Positions 43,196-51,477 of a stretch of DNA of 64,000 nucleotides are shown piece by piece. The stretch's first letter is position 1, and the number at the start of each line of letters is the position of its first letter. The notes under the pieces are model-generated. The model made no database searches and had not been told where the DNA came from. It saw only the letters and a list, made by a program, of their open reading frames with translations. The translations under genes and the position numbers were made by a program. The DNA is from Streptomyces sp. CB01201 (GTDB lineage: Bacteria > Actinomycetota > Actinomycetes > Streptomycetales > Streptomycetaceae), in the NCBI RefSeq assembly GCF_002803085.1, contig NZ_NNBJ01000001.1:248001-312000 (forward strand), read 5' to 3'.

Positions 43196-43573
43196 AGCGG
43201 TCTCCGTCCGTATGCAACCGGCTGACGCACAGTCACATGCGATGGGTATCCCGTGCCGATCCCGCGCATGCTCGGTTCTCGGCCGAAGTGGAGGCCGTCC
43301 GAAAGTCCCGCGGAACTCTGCCGGTACCCCAACACGGTCTGCGACTCAGGCATTTGCCTGAACGGCAGACGTCCCCAGCGGTGCCGAGGGCGTCTGTCGG
43401 GTGGTCCCCTTGAGTGTGCGGGTGAACACGCCCCGACACATACACCGGGCCTCCCCCACGCCCGACGCACATCCCCGGTCCGTACGACGACGCGTACGGC
43501 ACACGCCCGGCACGTGCGACACGTACGACACGTACGGGGCGCGTGCCACCAAGACGAATGGAGACGAACTTCC
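43196..43573. other. 378-bp divergent promoter region
   Basis: The region separates the PAS-LuxR gene and the ATP-grasp operon. I see no gene. GGGTATCCC (43244-43252) is a small palindrome 49 bp from the regulator start, faintly like PAS-LuxR operators (GGGA-WW-TCCC) but one base short. The CGTACG cluster at 43481-43537, listed separately, lies near the operon side. Confidence 0.45.
43481..43537. repeat. iterated CGTACG motifs with three tandem 9-bp repeats
   Basis: CGTACG occurs at 43481-43486, 43493-43498, 43522-43527 and 43531-43536, with a CGTGCG variant at 43513-43518. The last three sit in tandem 9-bp units (CACGTGCGA, CACGTACGA, CACGTACGG; 43511-43537). The cluster ends 36 bp before the GTG of the ATP-grasp gene, so it is in the leader or promoter and may be a multimeric binding site. 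Confidence 0.6.
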
Positions 43574-44947
43574 GTGAGCAAGGTGCTGTTGGTGCATGCC
43601 AAGGGTGGTCCGCCGCTCGGTCACGTCCTGTCCCGGACGGCCGCGAGGGCGGAAGTGCATCTGCTGGCGCTCAGCGCTCTTCCTCCCACCGTGGCGGGTG
43701 CCGCCCGGAGACTGTGCGCCTCGGTCGTCACGCCCACCGACGCGCAGCGCTCCGACCTGGTGTCACTGATCGTGTCGCGGGCCGAGTCCGTGGGGGCGGA
43801 CGCGGTGCTCACCTTCTCCGAGTACGCGGTCGTGGCGGTCGCCGAGGCCTGCGAGGCGCTCGGGCTCGCGGGGGCCGGCGGCGCCGCCGCGCTCGCCCGC
43901 GACAAGCGTCTGATGCGGCGCACCTGGCAGCAGCACGGCCTGCCGCAGCCGGAGTTCCGTGCCGTCGCCACGGAGGAGGACCTGCACGAGGCGGCCCGCG
44001 CGCTGCCCTGCCCGATGCTCCTCAAGGCGGCCTGGAGCGCGGGTTCCACCGCACACCAGATCATCACCGCCCCGCACGAGGCATCGGCCGCCTGGCACCG
44101 TTCACGCCAAGTCATGGCCGAATCGGCACAGTTGGGCTACGCGGAACTCCATGTCGCGGAGGCGGAAGCCGACTTCGTCGTGGAGCAGATCGTCACCGGG
44201 GCCGTCGCGGACTGGTTCGACGAGCCCGGCTGGGGCGACTACGTCAGCGTCGAGGGCGTGGTCGCCGACGGCACCTTCCATCCGGTCTGCCTCAGTGGCC
44301 GGATGCCCACGGTCGAGCCGTTCACCGAGCGTGCGGGCATCACCCCCGCCCTGCTCTCCCCGGACGCACAGGACCGGATCGTGGCGCTGGCCCGGCAGGC
44401 CGTCGACGCCCTGGGCCTTCGCGACTGCGGGACGCACACCGAGATCAAACTGGGCCCGGACGGCGCCATGTGGCTGATCGAGACGGCCGCCCGGTTCGGC
44501 GGCGCGATGACGGTGCCGCAGATCGAGGAGGTCTTCGGGCTGGACCTCGTCGGCATGCTGGTCGACCAGCTCCTTCGCCGCCCGGTCGCGTGGCCGCAGC
44601 AGGCCCTCACTCCGGCCCGGGCGCGTGGCGCGGCCGGCTCCCTCGTCGTCCTCGCGGTCGACGGCCGGGGCGAGGCCTGGCAGGACCGCAGGGTCTGGGA
44701 CTTCCCGGCGGTCGCCCAGCACGTGCCGCTCAGCCCGGGCAGCGAGCTGTCCGTGGTCGCGGAGAGTTCGCTCGCCGACGGCGACCTCGTGCCGGTCTAC
44801 GACCCGGCCGCCGGAGCCAACACGATGGCCGCCCTGTGCCTGCTCTCCGCCACCGATCCCCGCACGGTGCTGCGCGACTTCGAGACACTGGTGGACGCCC
44901 TGCCGCGGGTGCTGCCCGCCGCCCACCGCGCGGAGGTCTCCCTGTGA
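43574..44947 (+). CDS. ATP-grasp ligase (L-amino-acid ligase-like)
   Basis: This 457-residue protein starts at GTG. The N-terminal preATP-grasp domain contains ADAVLTFSEYAVVAVAEACEALGL. The ATP-grasp core begins at ARDKRLMRRTWQQHGLPQPEF, continues with CPMLLKAAWSAGSTAHQI, and ends with THTEIKLGPDGAMWLIETAARFGG (the Mg-binding Glu/Asn-type region, about 298-321). This arrangement matches dipeptide and amino-acid ligases (BacD/YwfE, carnosine synthase-like), which join carboxylates to amines through acyl phosphates. Its TGA overlaps the GTG of the next gene. It is the first gene of a three-gene coupled operon. Confidence 0.85.
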   Translation: MSKVLLVHAKGGPPLGHVLSRTAARAEVHLLALSALPPTVAGAARRLCASVVTPTDAQRSDLVSLIVSRAESVGADAVLTFSEYAVVAVAEACEALGLAGAGGAAALARDKRLMRRTWQQHGLPQPEFRAVATEEDLHEAARALPCPMLLKAAWSAGSTAHQIITAPHEASAAWHRSRQVMAESAQLGYAELHVAEAEADFVVEQIVTGAVADWFDEPGWGDYVSVEGVVADGTFHPVCLSGRMPTVEPFTERAGITPALLSPDAQDRIVALARQAVDALGLRDCGTHTEIKLGPDGAMWLIETAARFGGAMTVPQIEEVFGLDLVGMLVDQLLRRPVAWPQQALTPARARGAAGSLVVLAVDGRGEAWQDRRVWDFPAVAQHVPLSPGSELSVVAESSLADGDLVPVYDPAAGANTMAALCLLSATDPRTVLRDFETLVDALPRVLPAAHRAEVSL

Positions 44948-46953
44948 CCACCGCACTGTTCACCGACGCACCCGGCCCGGCCGCGGACCGCACGGTCATC
45001 GGCGAGAACCTGTCCCTGCCGCTGTTCCGCACGCTCTCCGGAGTCCTGGCCGGCCACCCCTACCTCAAGGTCGTCGTCGACCGCGCCGAGAACGTCTGGC
45101 ACCTGCTCGACACGGCCGCGCACCCCTTCCACGTCAACTACATCGCCACCCGCGTCCTCGGCATGGAACTCGCCGAACTGGACGCGCGGCTGGACGAGTT
45201 CAACGCCTCCGTCTACATGGATCCCGAGCGCCGCTTCCTGCTCGGCGTGCTCTCCCTGCACACCGACGAGGACGCGGAGGGCCGCGAACGCACCTTCCTC
45301 GTCCTGGAGACGACCGAGGCCGACACCATGAACGGCCAACTCCTCGCGGACTTCTACGAGTTCGTCCGCTCCCGGGTCGACGGCAGGCTCCCGGTGCTGC
45401 TCAAGCCCGCCAACCACGGGCAGGAGGAGGAACTGGCGGCGATCAGCGAACTGCGGGTGCCGCGCATCCTCAGCCACGAGCTCTTCGGCAGCCGGACCCG
45501 CACCCCCCTGAACCCGGGCGAGGCGACCGGACGGCTGCGCCACTTCCGTACGCACGAGGAGTACGCCGCGGCGGAGGCCGGGCTCGGCTGGGCGGACATC
45601 GTGGCGATGCCGTGCCTGCCGGACGACGTCCCCCGGGTCGCCGGATTCCTCAACACGGCCCCGATCACGCCGCTTTCGCACACCAATGTCCTGGCGTCCG
45701 GCTGGGGGATACCCAACGCGATCGTGCTCGACCTGGACCAGCTCGTCGGGGCCGACGGCCTGGACGGCGCCTGGATCCGCTACCGCGTCTCGGACGACGA
45801 GATCCGTGTGGAGCGCCTGGACCGGGAGCCGGAACTGAGTGCTCCGGCCTGGCACCAGCAGCGCATCCGCCTGGAGCCGCCCCTGCTCGAAGACGCGCCC
45901 GTCCTGTCCCTGCACCGGCTGCGCGCCGCCGACCGCGACCGGTACGGCACCAAGGCGGCCAACCTCGGCGAGCTGCACCACGTACTCGACAGCCGGACGG
46001 CCGACCTGACCGCGTTCTACGGGCGGCCCCGCCCGCCGCGCGAGGACCTCTACGGGCATCTGGCCGCCCGCCTCGGCGCCGACGGCGCGTCCTTGCCCGA
46101 ACTGCGCGCCGCGGCGGCCCAGTTCGTGGCCACCACGGTCGGCGCACCGGACGGCGTGGCGCTGCCCTTCGCGCTCCAGCAGCACTTCCTCGCCTCGTCG
46201 CCCGCGCTCCAGCAGGGCATCGGCAAACTGAAGATGGCCCTGGAGCTCGACGCCACCGAGGTCCTGGACTCGCTCTGCCTGCGACTCCAGCAACTCATCC
46301 GGCACACACCCGTACCCGAATCCGTCACCCGGCAGATCCTCCAGGCGTTCCCCGCCCCCGCGGCCGCACGCGGACGCCTGGTGGTGCGCTCCTCGTCCAA
46401 CGCCGAGGACCTGCCGGGCTTCTCCGCGGCCGGTGTCTACGACTCCGTCACCGCGGTCCACGGCACCGACGAACTCCTGGACGCCGTACGGCAGGTGTGG
46501 GCCTCCCTGGTGTCGCCCCGCAGCGTGCGGCTGCGCCACCAGGTGGGGATCTCGCTCGACGACACCTACATGGGCGTGATCATCCAGGAGTATGTGCCCG
46601 CCTCGCTCGGCGGCGTCCTGGTGACCTGCGACCCCACCCGCCGCGAGGACTTCCGCAACGTCTACCTCAACTGCTCACCGGGATCCCCGGAGCAGGTCGT
46701 CGACGGCTCGGTCCTGCCGCAGCAGTACCTCTACAACACGGTGGAGGGCGGCGGGCGCACGGTGGCGCTCGGCTCCTGGGGCGACGGGCTGCCCGCCGCC
46801 ACCCGGGCCCGGCTGTCCGATCTGTCCCTGACCGGGCGGCTGTTGCAGTCCCACTTCAGCGAGGACGACGTGGACCGGCCGCTGGACATCGAGTGGCTGA
46901 TGACGGACCGGGGCGACTTCCGGCTCGTCCAGATCCGCCCGTACGCGCTGTGA
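44944..46953 (+). CDS. PEP-synthase-like dikinase with His domain before ATP domain
   Basis: This 669-residue protein has three parts. Residues about 1-205 are a module I cannot assign (NVWHLLDTAAHPFHVNYIATRVLG, DEFNASVYMDPERRF). Residues about 230-265 hold a swivelling phosphohistidine motif (ITPLSHTNVLASGWGIPNA). Residues about 320-669 are a pyruvate-phosphate-dikinase-type ATP domain (RYGTKAANLGEL, VVRSSSNAEDLPGFSAAG, DIEWLMTDRGDFRLVQIRP). There is no PEP/pyruvate TIM barrel. The His-before-ATP order recalls glucan water dikinase. The enzyme may therefore transfer phosphate to a non-pyruvate acceptor. It has GTGA overlaps at both ends. Confidence 0.83.
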   Translation: MTTALFTDAPGPAADRTVIGENLSLPLFRTLSGVLAGHPYLKVVVDRAENVWHLLDTAAHPFHVNYIATRVLGMELAELDARLDEFNASVYMDPERRFLLGVLSLHTDEDAEGRERTFLVLETTEADTMNGQLLADFYEFVRSRVDGRLPVLLKPANHGQEEELAAISELRVPRILSHELFGSRTRTPLNPGEATGRLRHFRTHEEYAAAEAGLGWADIVAMPCLPDDVPRVAGFLNTAPITPLSHTNVLASGWGIPNAIVLDLDQLVGADGLDGAWIRYRVSDDEIRVERLDREPELSAPAWHQQRIRLEPPLLEDAPVLSLHRLRAADRDRYGTKAANLGELHHVLDSRTADLTAFYGRPRPPREDLYGHLAARLGADGASLPELRAAAAQFVATTVGAPDGVALPFALQQHFLASSPALQQGIGKLKMALELDATEVLDSLCLRLQQLIRHTPVPESVTRQILQAFPAPAAARGRLVVRSSSNAEDLPGFSAAGVYDSVTAVHGTDELLDAVRQVWASLVSPRSVRLRHQVGISLDDTYMGVIIQEYVPASLGGVLVTCDPTRREDFRNVYLNCSPGSPEQVVDGSVLPQQYLYNTVEGGGRTVALGSWGDGLPAATRARLSDLSLTGRLLQSHFSEDDVDRPLDIEWLMTDRGDFRLVQIRPYAL

Positions 46954-48272
46954 GGGCGCCGCTCGCGGGGAGGCGGCCCGGCGCCGTGCCGGGGGCCGGC
47001 CTCACCGGCACCGCCCGCCGGATCGTCCGGCTCAACTACGGCTTCCAGCTCCTCTTCAACCTGCTGTGGTGGATGCCGGTCTTCTACGCGTACCAGCGCG
47101 AGGCCGGCCTCTCGGACGGGCAGATCTTCGGCATCCAGAGCATCTACTACGTGGCCTTCTGCCTGTTCGAGATCCCGACCGGGCTGATCGCCGACCGCAT
47201 CGGCGCCCGCAACTGCCTGCGCGCCGGGGCGGTGGTGATGACGGCGGCGAACCTGGCGCCGGTCGTCAGCGCCTCGTACACCGGCTTCCTCGTCCACTTC
47301 CTCGCCATCGCCGTGGGCCGCTCCCTCACCTCGGGTGCGGCGAGCGCCTATCTGTACGACGGGCTGCGGGCCGAGAAGTGCGGCGAGCACTATCTGAAGG
47401 CGGAGGGCACCGCACGGGCGCTCGGTCTTGCGGCGAAGGTCGTGTGCTGGCCGCTGGTCGGGCCCCTGATGGCCGTCGCCCATGCCGCGCCCTACGTCCT
47501 CAGCGCAGCCAGCGCCGCCGGCTCCCTCGTCTGCGCCGTCGCGCTGCCCCGGATCGCCGGGCCCGGCCCTGGTGCGGTGGAGGCGAACGGCGGGCGCAGG
47601 GGCGGCGCGTTCCTGCGGGACGCCGGTGCCGCGCTGCGCTGCGTCGCCGCCTCGCCGTGGCTCGCCCTGGTGATGGTGCAGGGCGTGGGGATCTTCACGC
47701 TGTCCCGGATCTGCCAGGTCAACCTGTTCCAGCCGATCCTGCTCGACCACGGCATCGGCGAGGCCTCCAGCGGCGGAGTGCTCGCCGCGATGACGGTGGC
47801 CGAGGCGATCGGCTCGGCCCGCCCCCAGTGGCTCGGGCGACGGCTCACCCCGGTCGCCTGGGTGTCGGTCCTCAGCGTGGCGCTCGCCGGCACCCTGGCG
47901 GCCATGACGTTCGGCGGGGCGTGGACCGTGATCGCGCTGCTCTGCCTGTTCGCCGTCGCGACCGGGTTCGCGTACCCGGTGCAGCGCAAGCTGGTGAACG
48001 ACGCGATGCCCGCGCACGCGCCGCGCGCCACGCTCCTGTCGGTCGAGAGCATCGTGGACCGCGCGGTGTGCGCCCTGGCCGCCGTCGCCGCGGGCGCCTA
48101 CCTCTCCGCCGGGCGCCTGGACGCACTGCTCTGGCACAGCGCGCTCGCGACCGCCGTACTGCTCGGAGTCTTCCAACTGCTCCAGCACACCGGGGTGGTG
48201 AAGCGGGACCGGGCCGGGGGCGGGCGCCCCGCGCCCCGGCCGGCGGACGCGGCCGGGGCGCGCTCCCGCTGA
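46950..48272 (+). CDS. MFS transporter, probable exporter of the operon's product
   Basis: This 440-residue protein has about 12 hydrophobic helices, beginning RIVRLNYGFQLLFNLLWWMPVFYAYQ. The loop 2-3 motif A region is FEIPTGLIADRIGARN. The start GTG overlaps the TGA of the dikinase gene. Unlike MHS importers it has no metabolite-symport signature; the closest class by eye is multidrug or siderophore-type exporters. Its translation coupling to two ligase-type enzymes suggests that it exports their product. The C-terminal tail is basic and low complexity. Confidence 0.85.
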   Translation: MRAPLAGRRPGAVPGAGLTGTARRIVRLNYGFQLLFNLLWWMPVFYAYQREAGLSDGQIFGIQSIYYVAFCLFEIPTGLIADRIGARNCLRAGAVVMTAANLAPVVSASYTGFLVHFLAIAVGRSLTSGAASAYLYDGLRAEKCGEHYLKAEGTARALGLAAKVVCWPLVGPLMAVAHAAPYVLSAASAAGSLVCAVALPRIAGPGPGAVEANGGRRGGAFLRDAGAALRCVAASPWLALVMVQGVGIFTLSRICQVNLFQPILLDHGIGEASSGGVLAAMTVAEAIGSARPQWLGRRLTPVAWVSVLSVALAGTLAAMTFGGAWTVIALLCLFAVATGFAYPVQRKLVNDAMPAHAPRATLLSVESIVDRAVCALAAVAAGAYLSAGRLDALLWHSALATAVLLGVFQLLQHTGVVKRDRAGGGRPAPRPADAAGARSR

Positions 48273-48302
48273 GGCACGGGTGCCGGTTCCCCAGCGGGAG
48301 CG
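48261..48302. terminator. hairpin overlapping the MFS stop codon
   Basis: CGCTCCCGCTG (48261-48271) pairs perfectly with CAGCGGGAGCG (48292-48302). The 20-nt loop itself holds GGCAC/GTGCC. The TGA (48270-48272) lies in the left arm, so the operon seems to end sharply here, facing the convergent HAD gene. Confidence 0.7.
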
Positions 48303-48319
48303 GGGCACGCGGGCGGCGC

Positions 48320-48958
48320 TCAGCGGGCCCCGCGGCCTAGGAGTTCGACCAGGCCCACCGGCAGGAACTCCGGCCGGTGCGGCCGGCCGACCTGGTAGGG
48401 CACGAAGCCCTGCGCGGCGGCGGCACCGACCTCCTCGGCCGTCTCGGCCTGGTAGACGAGCCGGCAGTGCCCCGAAGCGGCCATGGCACGCTGCCACAGG
48501 GCAGGTGCCGGCTTGCGCTCCGCTTCGGTGCGCGGAGTGAGGATCCGGTCGCCGAAGTCCCGCCAGGCGAAGGGCGCGGGGCCCCGCCAGGTGGCGTCGA
48601 CCTCCTGTCGCAGACGGGCGGCGCGCTCGGCGTCGGTCGCACCCCAGGAGGGCGGGACGTTGGTGATGAGGCCGACCTCGATGTGATGCTCGCGCAGGGC
48701 ACGCAGATAGCCGGCCGCGCCGGACAGATAGGAGGTGCTGCCGTCCTCGGCGGTATGCACCAGGGTCTCGCCGAGGTCGAAGTACACGACGGGGCAAGGG
48801 TGTTGGGCGTTCGCGGGCCTGGTGGCGCCCTGGCTCGGGGCGCCGCCGCCGGTCGGTGGCGCCGCGGCACTGGCGGTGGCGCACAGCACGGTCGATGCCA
48901 GGGCCGCGCCCAGCATGAGGCCTGCCCGGCCCCATCCCTTGTGGGGGGTGGTGAACAT
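48320..48958 (-). CDS. exported HAD-superfamily protein
   Basis: This 212-residue protein has an N-terminal signal peptide (residues about 1-32: TTPHKGWGRAGLMLGAALASTVLCATASA). HAD motifs follow: motif I VVYFDLGETLVHT (nucleophile Asp; the second Asp of DxD is Gly here), motif II LITNVPPSW, and the motif III lysine in RKPAPALWQ. Motif IV is weak (RLVYQAETAEEVGAAAAQGF). The Gly at Asp+2 removes the usual acid/base, so phosphatase activity is uncertain. The ATG at 48958 gives the clean signal peptide. It is convergent with the MFS gene, so it is not part of that operon. Confidence 0.75.
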   Translation of the reverse strand: MFTTPHKGWGRAGLMLGAALASTVLCATASAAAPPTGGGAPSQGATRPANAQHPCPVVYFDLGETLVHTAEDGSTSYLSGAAGYLRALREHHIEVGLITNVPPSWGATDAERAARLRQEVDATWRGPAPFAWRDFGDRILTPRTEAERKPAPALWQRAMAASGHCRLVYQAETAEEVGAAAAQGFVPYQVGRPHRPEFLPVGLVELLGRGAR

Positions 48959-49010
48959 GGCGATGGTGCCCTTCTCCCGGCGCGCCGCGTGGGTGGGCGG
49001 TGCGCGATGG

Positions 49011-49040
49011 CCTGCATGTGACCTGTGCATGACATGCAGG
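49011..49040. promoter_or_regulatory. 30-bp inverted repeat upstream of the HAD gene
   Basis: CCTGCATGT (49011-49019) and ACATGCAGG (49032-49040) are a perfect 9-bp inverted repeat. Between them lies CCTGTGCATG (49022-49031), a near copy of the half-site, so three related CCTG(T)GCATG elements fall in 30 bp. The site is 53 bp upstream of the HAD gene ATG, a good operator position. Confidence 0.5.
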
Positions 49041-49100
49041 TGTCGCGCAGTCTCTCACGCGGCGGCCGGTCGGCCCCGGCGATCGGGCGTATTCGCCGGG

Positions 49101-49511
49101 CTACTTCTTGGGCTCCTGCTGGATGCGGATCAGATTGCCGGAGGGGTCGCGGAAGGCGCTGTCGCGCGGACCCCAGGGCTGGTCGATGGGCTCCTGGAGC
49201 ACCTCGGCGCCCGAGGCCCGTACCTTCTCGAAGGTCGCGTCGAGGTCGTCCGTGCGGAAGACGAACATCGGCAGGACGCCCTTGGTGAGCAGCTCCTGCA
49301 TCGTGTCGCCGTCGGCCTGCGAACGGCCCGCGTGCGGCTCCGAGAGGACGATTTCGAGGCCCGGCTGGGTCGCGCTGCCGAGCGTCACCCAGCGGTGGCC
49401 GCCGGAGGAGACATCGTTGCGCACCTCAAGCCCCAGGGCGTCGCGGTAGAAGCCGAGCGACTCGTCGGGGTCGTTGACGGTGATGTGGCAGTACTGGAGA
49501 GCGATGGTCAT
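49101..49511 (-). CDS. VOC-family (glyoxalase/bleomycin-resistance-like) protein
   Basis: This 136-residue protein has two beta-alpha-beta3 units of the VOC fold: LQYCHITVNDPDESLGFYRDALGLEVR in the first half, and FVFRTDDLDATFEKVRASGAEVL with DSAFRDPSGNLIRIQQ in the second. Metal ligands are likely the His in CHI, the Glu in GLEIVL and the Asp/Glu near the end. These proteins bind or modify small molecules. The substrate is unknown. It starts at ATG 49511, and the AraC-type gene ends 10 bp upstream of it, so the two are probably cotranscribed. Confidence 0.85.
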   Translation of the reverse strand: MTIALQYCHITVNDPDESLGFYRDALGLEVRNDVSSGGHRWVTLGSATQPGLEIVLSEPHAGRSQADGDTMQELLTKGVLPMFVFRTDDLDATFEKVRASGAEVLQEPIDQPWGPRDSAFRDPSGNLIRIQQEPKK

Positions 49512-49521
49512 GCCGTCCACG

Positions 49522-50052
49522 TTAGGCGGCGGCGTTGTCGCCCGCTTCTCGGATCCTGCTGGGTGTGGTGGGCGCGCCGGGTGAACCCGGTATGCCCGAG
49601 GTGCCCGGTGTGATCGGCGTGTGCGTGGCGGCCCTCGCGCCCGTGATGCTCGGGGGAGTACGCGTCGGACGCGTCCGCACCTTGGCCACGCACGCGGGCA
49701 TCGCCGCCACCGCCTCGTGGGCCCGGCCCCGGTAGGCGCTCGGGGTCTCGCCCACGACCTCGGTGAACCGGGAGCTGAACGAGCCCAGCGACGTACAGCC
49801 CACCGTCATGCACGCGTCGGTCACGCTCATGCCCCCGCGCAGCAGCGCCATCGCCCGCTCGATCCGCCGGGTCATGAGATAGCTGTACGGGGTCTCGCCG
49901 TAGGCCGCGCGGAACTGTCGCGAGAAATGCGCGGGGGACATGAGAGCGTGCCGGGCCATGGTCGGGACGTCCAGGGGCCTGGCGTACTCGCGGTCGATGA
50001 GATCGCGCGCCCGGCGCAGGTGCGTGAGGTTGGCGAGCTCTTCCGGCGTCAT
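49522..50052 (-). CDS. AraC-family transcriptional regulator
   Basis: This 176-residue protein carries its AraC HTH at the N-terminus: RRARDLIDREYARPLDVPTMA, SPAHFSRQFRAAYGETPYSYL, MSVTDACMTVGCTSLGSFSSRF and VVGETPSAYR (about 10-107). The C-terminal 70 residues are low-complexity Ala/Thr/Pro-rich with no recognisable effector domain. This N-terminal-HTH layout is common next to VOC genes in Streptomyces. It ends 10 bp before the VOC gene on the same strand and is probably cotranscribed with it. Confidence 0.85.
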   Translation of the reverse strand: MTPEELANLTHLRRARDLIDREYARPLDVPTMARHALMSPAHFSRQFRAAYGETPYSYLMTRRIERAMALLRGGMSVTDACMTVGCTSLGSFSSRFTEVVGETPSAYRGRAHEAVAAMPACVAKVRTRPTRTPPSITGARAATHTPITPGTSGIPGSPGAPTTPSRIREAGDNAAA

Positions 50053-50109
50053 GCAAACGACGCTACCACCGCCCACCGACAACGCACCTGACCTGCGAGA
50101 ACAGCCCTC

Positions 50110-51237
50110 TCAGCGCGGCGGTTCCACGGGCTCGGAAAGCCCCGAGAGGGCCGCCGGCGGCGCCTCGCGCTGGTGCGGGAACGCGGTTGCCTTCGCGGGC
50201 GGCCCGGGCACGTCCTGCTGGAGGGAGACCGTCCGGGCCGGAGCCGGAATCGAGATGCCCTCCGCCCGGTAGCGCCGGTGCAGCCGCTTGATGAACTCGT
50301 GCTTGATCCGGTACTGGTCGCTGAACTCGCCCACCCCGAGGATCACCGTGAAGTTGATCCGGGAGTCCGCGAAGGTGTGGAACCGGACGGCGGCCTCGTG
50401 GCCGGGCAGCGCGCCCGAGATGTCCGTCATCACACTGTCGACGACGTCCAGAGTGACCCGCTCGACATGCTCCAAATCGCTGTCGTAACCCACCCCTGCC
50501 TGCACCAGGACCGTCAACTCCTGTTCCGGGCGGGCGTAGTTGGTCATGTTGGTGCGGGCGAGCCGGCCGTTGGGGATGATCACCAGGTTGTTGGACAGGT
50601 TGCGCACCACCGTGTTGCGCCAGTTGATGTCGACGACATAGCCCTCCTCGCCGCTGCTGAGCCGGATGTAGTCACCCGGTTGCACGGTCTTCGACGCGAG
50701 GATGTGGACCCCCGCGAAGAGGTTGGCGAGGGTGTCCTGGAGGGCCAGGGCGACGGCGAGACCGCCCACCCCGAGGGCGGTGAGCAGCGGGGCTATGGAG
50801 ATGCCCACCGATTCCAGGGCGACCAGGACGCCCATCACCACGACCACGACCCGGGTGATATTGACGAAGATCGTGGCCGAGCCCGCCACCCCGGTCCTGG
50901 ACTGCGCAAGGGACTGGACGAGCCCCGCGATCACCCGGGCCGCGGTGAAGGTGATGACGAGGACGAGCAGGGCGGTCAGCGAGTGGTTCACGATGCCCGC
51001 GACCCGGTCCGTGAGCGGCAGCGCGGAGGCCGACACCGCCGTGCCCGCGATGGCGGCCGCCCAGGGGGCGATGGTGCGCAGCGCGTCGACGATGATGTCG
51101 TCGCCGGTCCAGCGCGTTCTGAGGGCGTGCTTGCCCAGCCATCGCAGCAGCACCCGCAGCAGCAGCCCGGCGGCGATGCCCGCCGCCAGCGCGATGCCCG
51201 CCACCACCCAGTCGTGCAGGACCAGACTCCGGTTCAA
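50110..51237 (-). CDS. MscS-family mechanosensitive channel
   Basis: This 375-residue protein has three or four N-terminal helices (VVAGIALAAGIAAGLLLRVLL, LTALLVLVITFTAARVIAGLV, VVVVVMGVLVALESVGISI). The MscS pore and beta domain follow: ALGVGGLAVALALQDTLANLFAGVHI, VQPGDYIRLSSGEEGYVVDINWRNTVV, NNLVIIPNGRLARTNMTNY. The start is TTG at 51237, supported by GGAGG at 7 bp; an ATG just inside is in another frame. The C-terminal tail is Pro-rich. It should release solutes on hypo-osmotic shock. Confidence 0.9.
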   Translation of the reverse strand: MNRSLVLHDWVVAGIALAAGIAAGLLLRVLLRWLGKHALRTRWTGDDIIVDALRTIAPWAAAIAGTAVSASALPLTDRVAGIVNHSLTALLVLVITFTAARVIAGLVQSLAQSRTGVAGSATIFVNITRVVVVVMGVLVALESVGISIAPLLTALGVGGLAVALALQDTLANLFAGVHILASKTVQPGDYIRLSSGEEGYVVDINWRNTVVRNLSNNLVIIPNGRLARTNMTNYARPEQELTVLVQAGVGYDSDLEHVERVTLDVVDSVMTDISGALPGHEAAVRFHTFADSRINFTVILGVGEFSDQYRIKHEFIKRLHRRYRAEGISIPAPARTVSLQQDVPGPPAKATAFPHQREAPPAALSGLSEPVEPPR

Positions 51238-51477
51238 CGGACATCCTCCGGGCGGCCGGGAACGCAGGGTCGGACGAGGAGTGCCGTCGACCGCCGTATG
51301 TGATGTGTCGTCACCTTGCCACCTGTCAGATCGTGTTGCCCGGACCCTCGTTCGGGTGGACGCAGCCGTCGGACACCGGAACGGGCTGCCATCCTGCCCC
51401 ATGGGCCGGGCGCCCCCGCAGGTGGGCCGGGTGGATCGGGGAGCGCCGCGCGTCCCGGGCCGAATCCGCCGGCCGGG

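Noticed and set aside
43244..43252. GGGTATCCC as a PimM-type PAS-LuxR operator
   Set aside because: The known consensus has a 10-bp core (GGGA-WW-TCCC); this is one base short and lacks the CTA/TAG flanks, so I did not list it as an operator.
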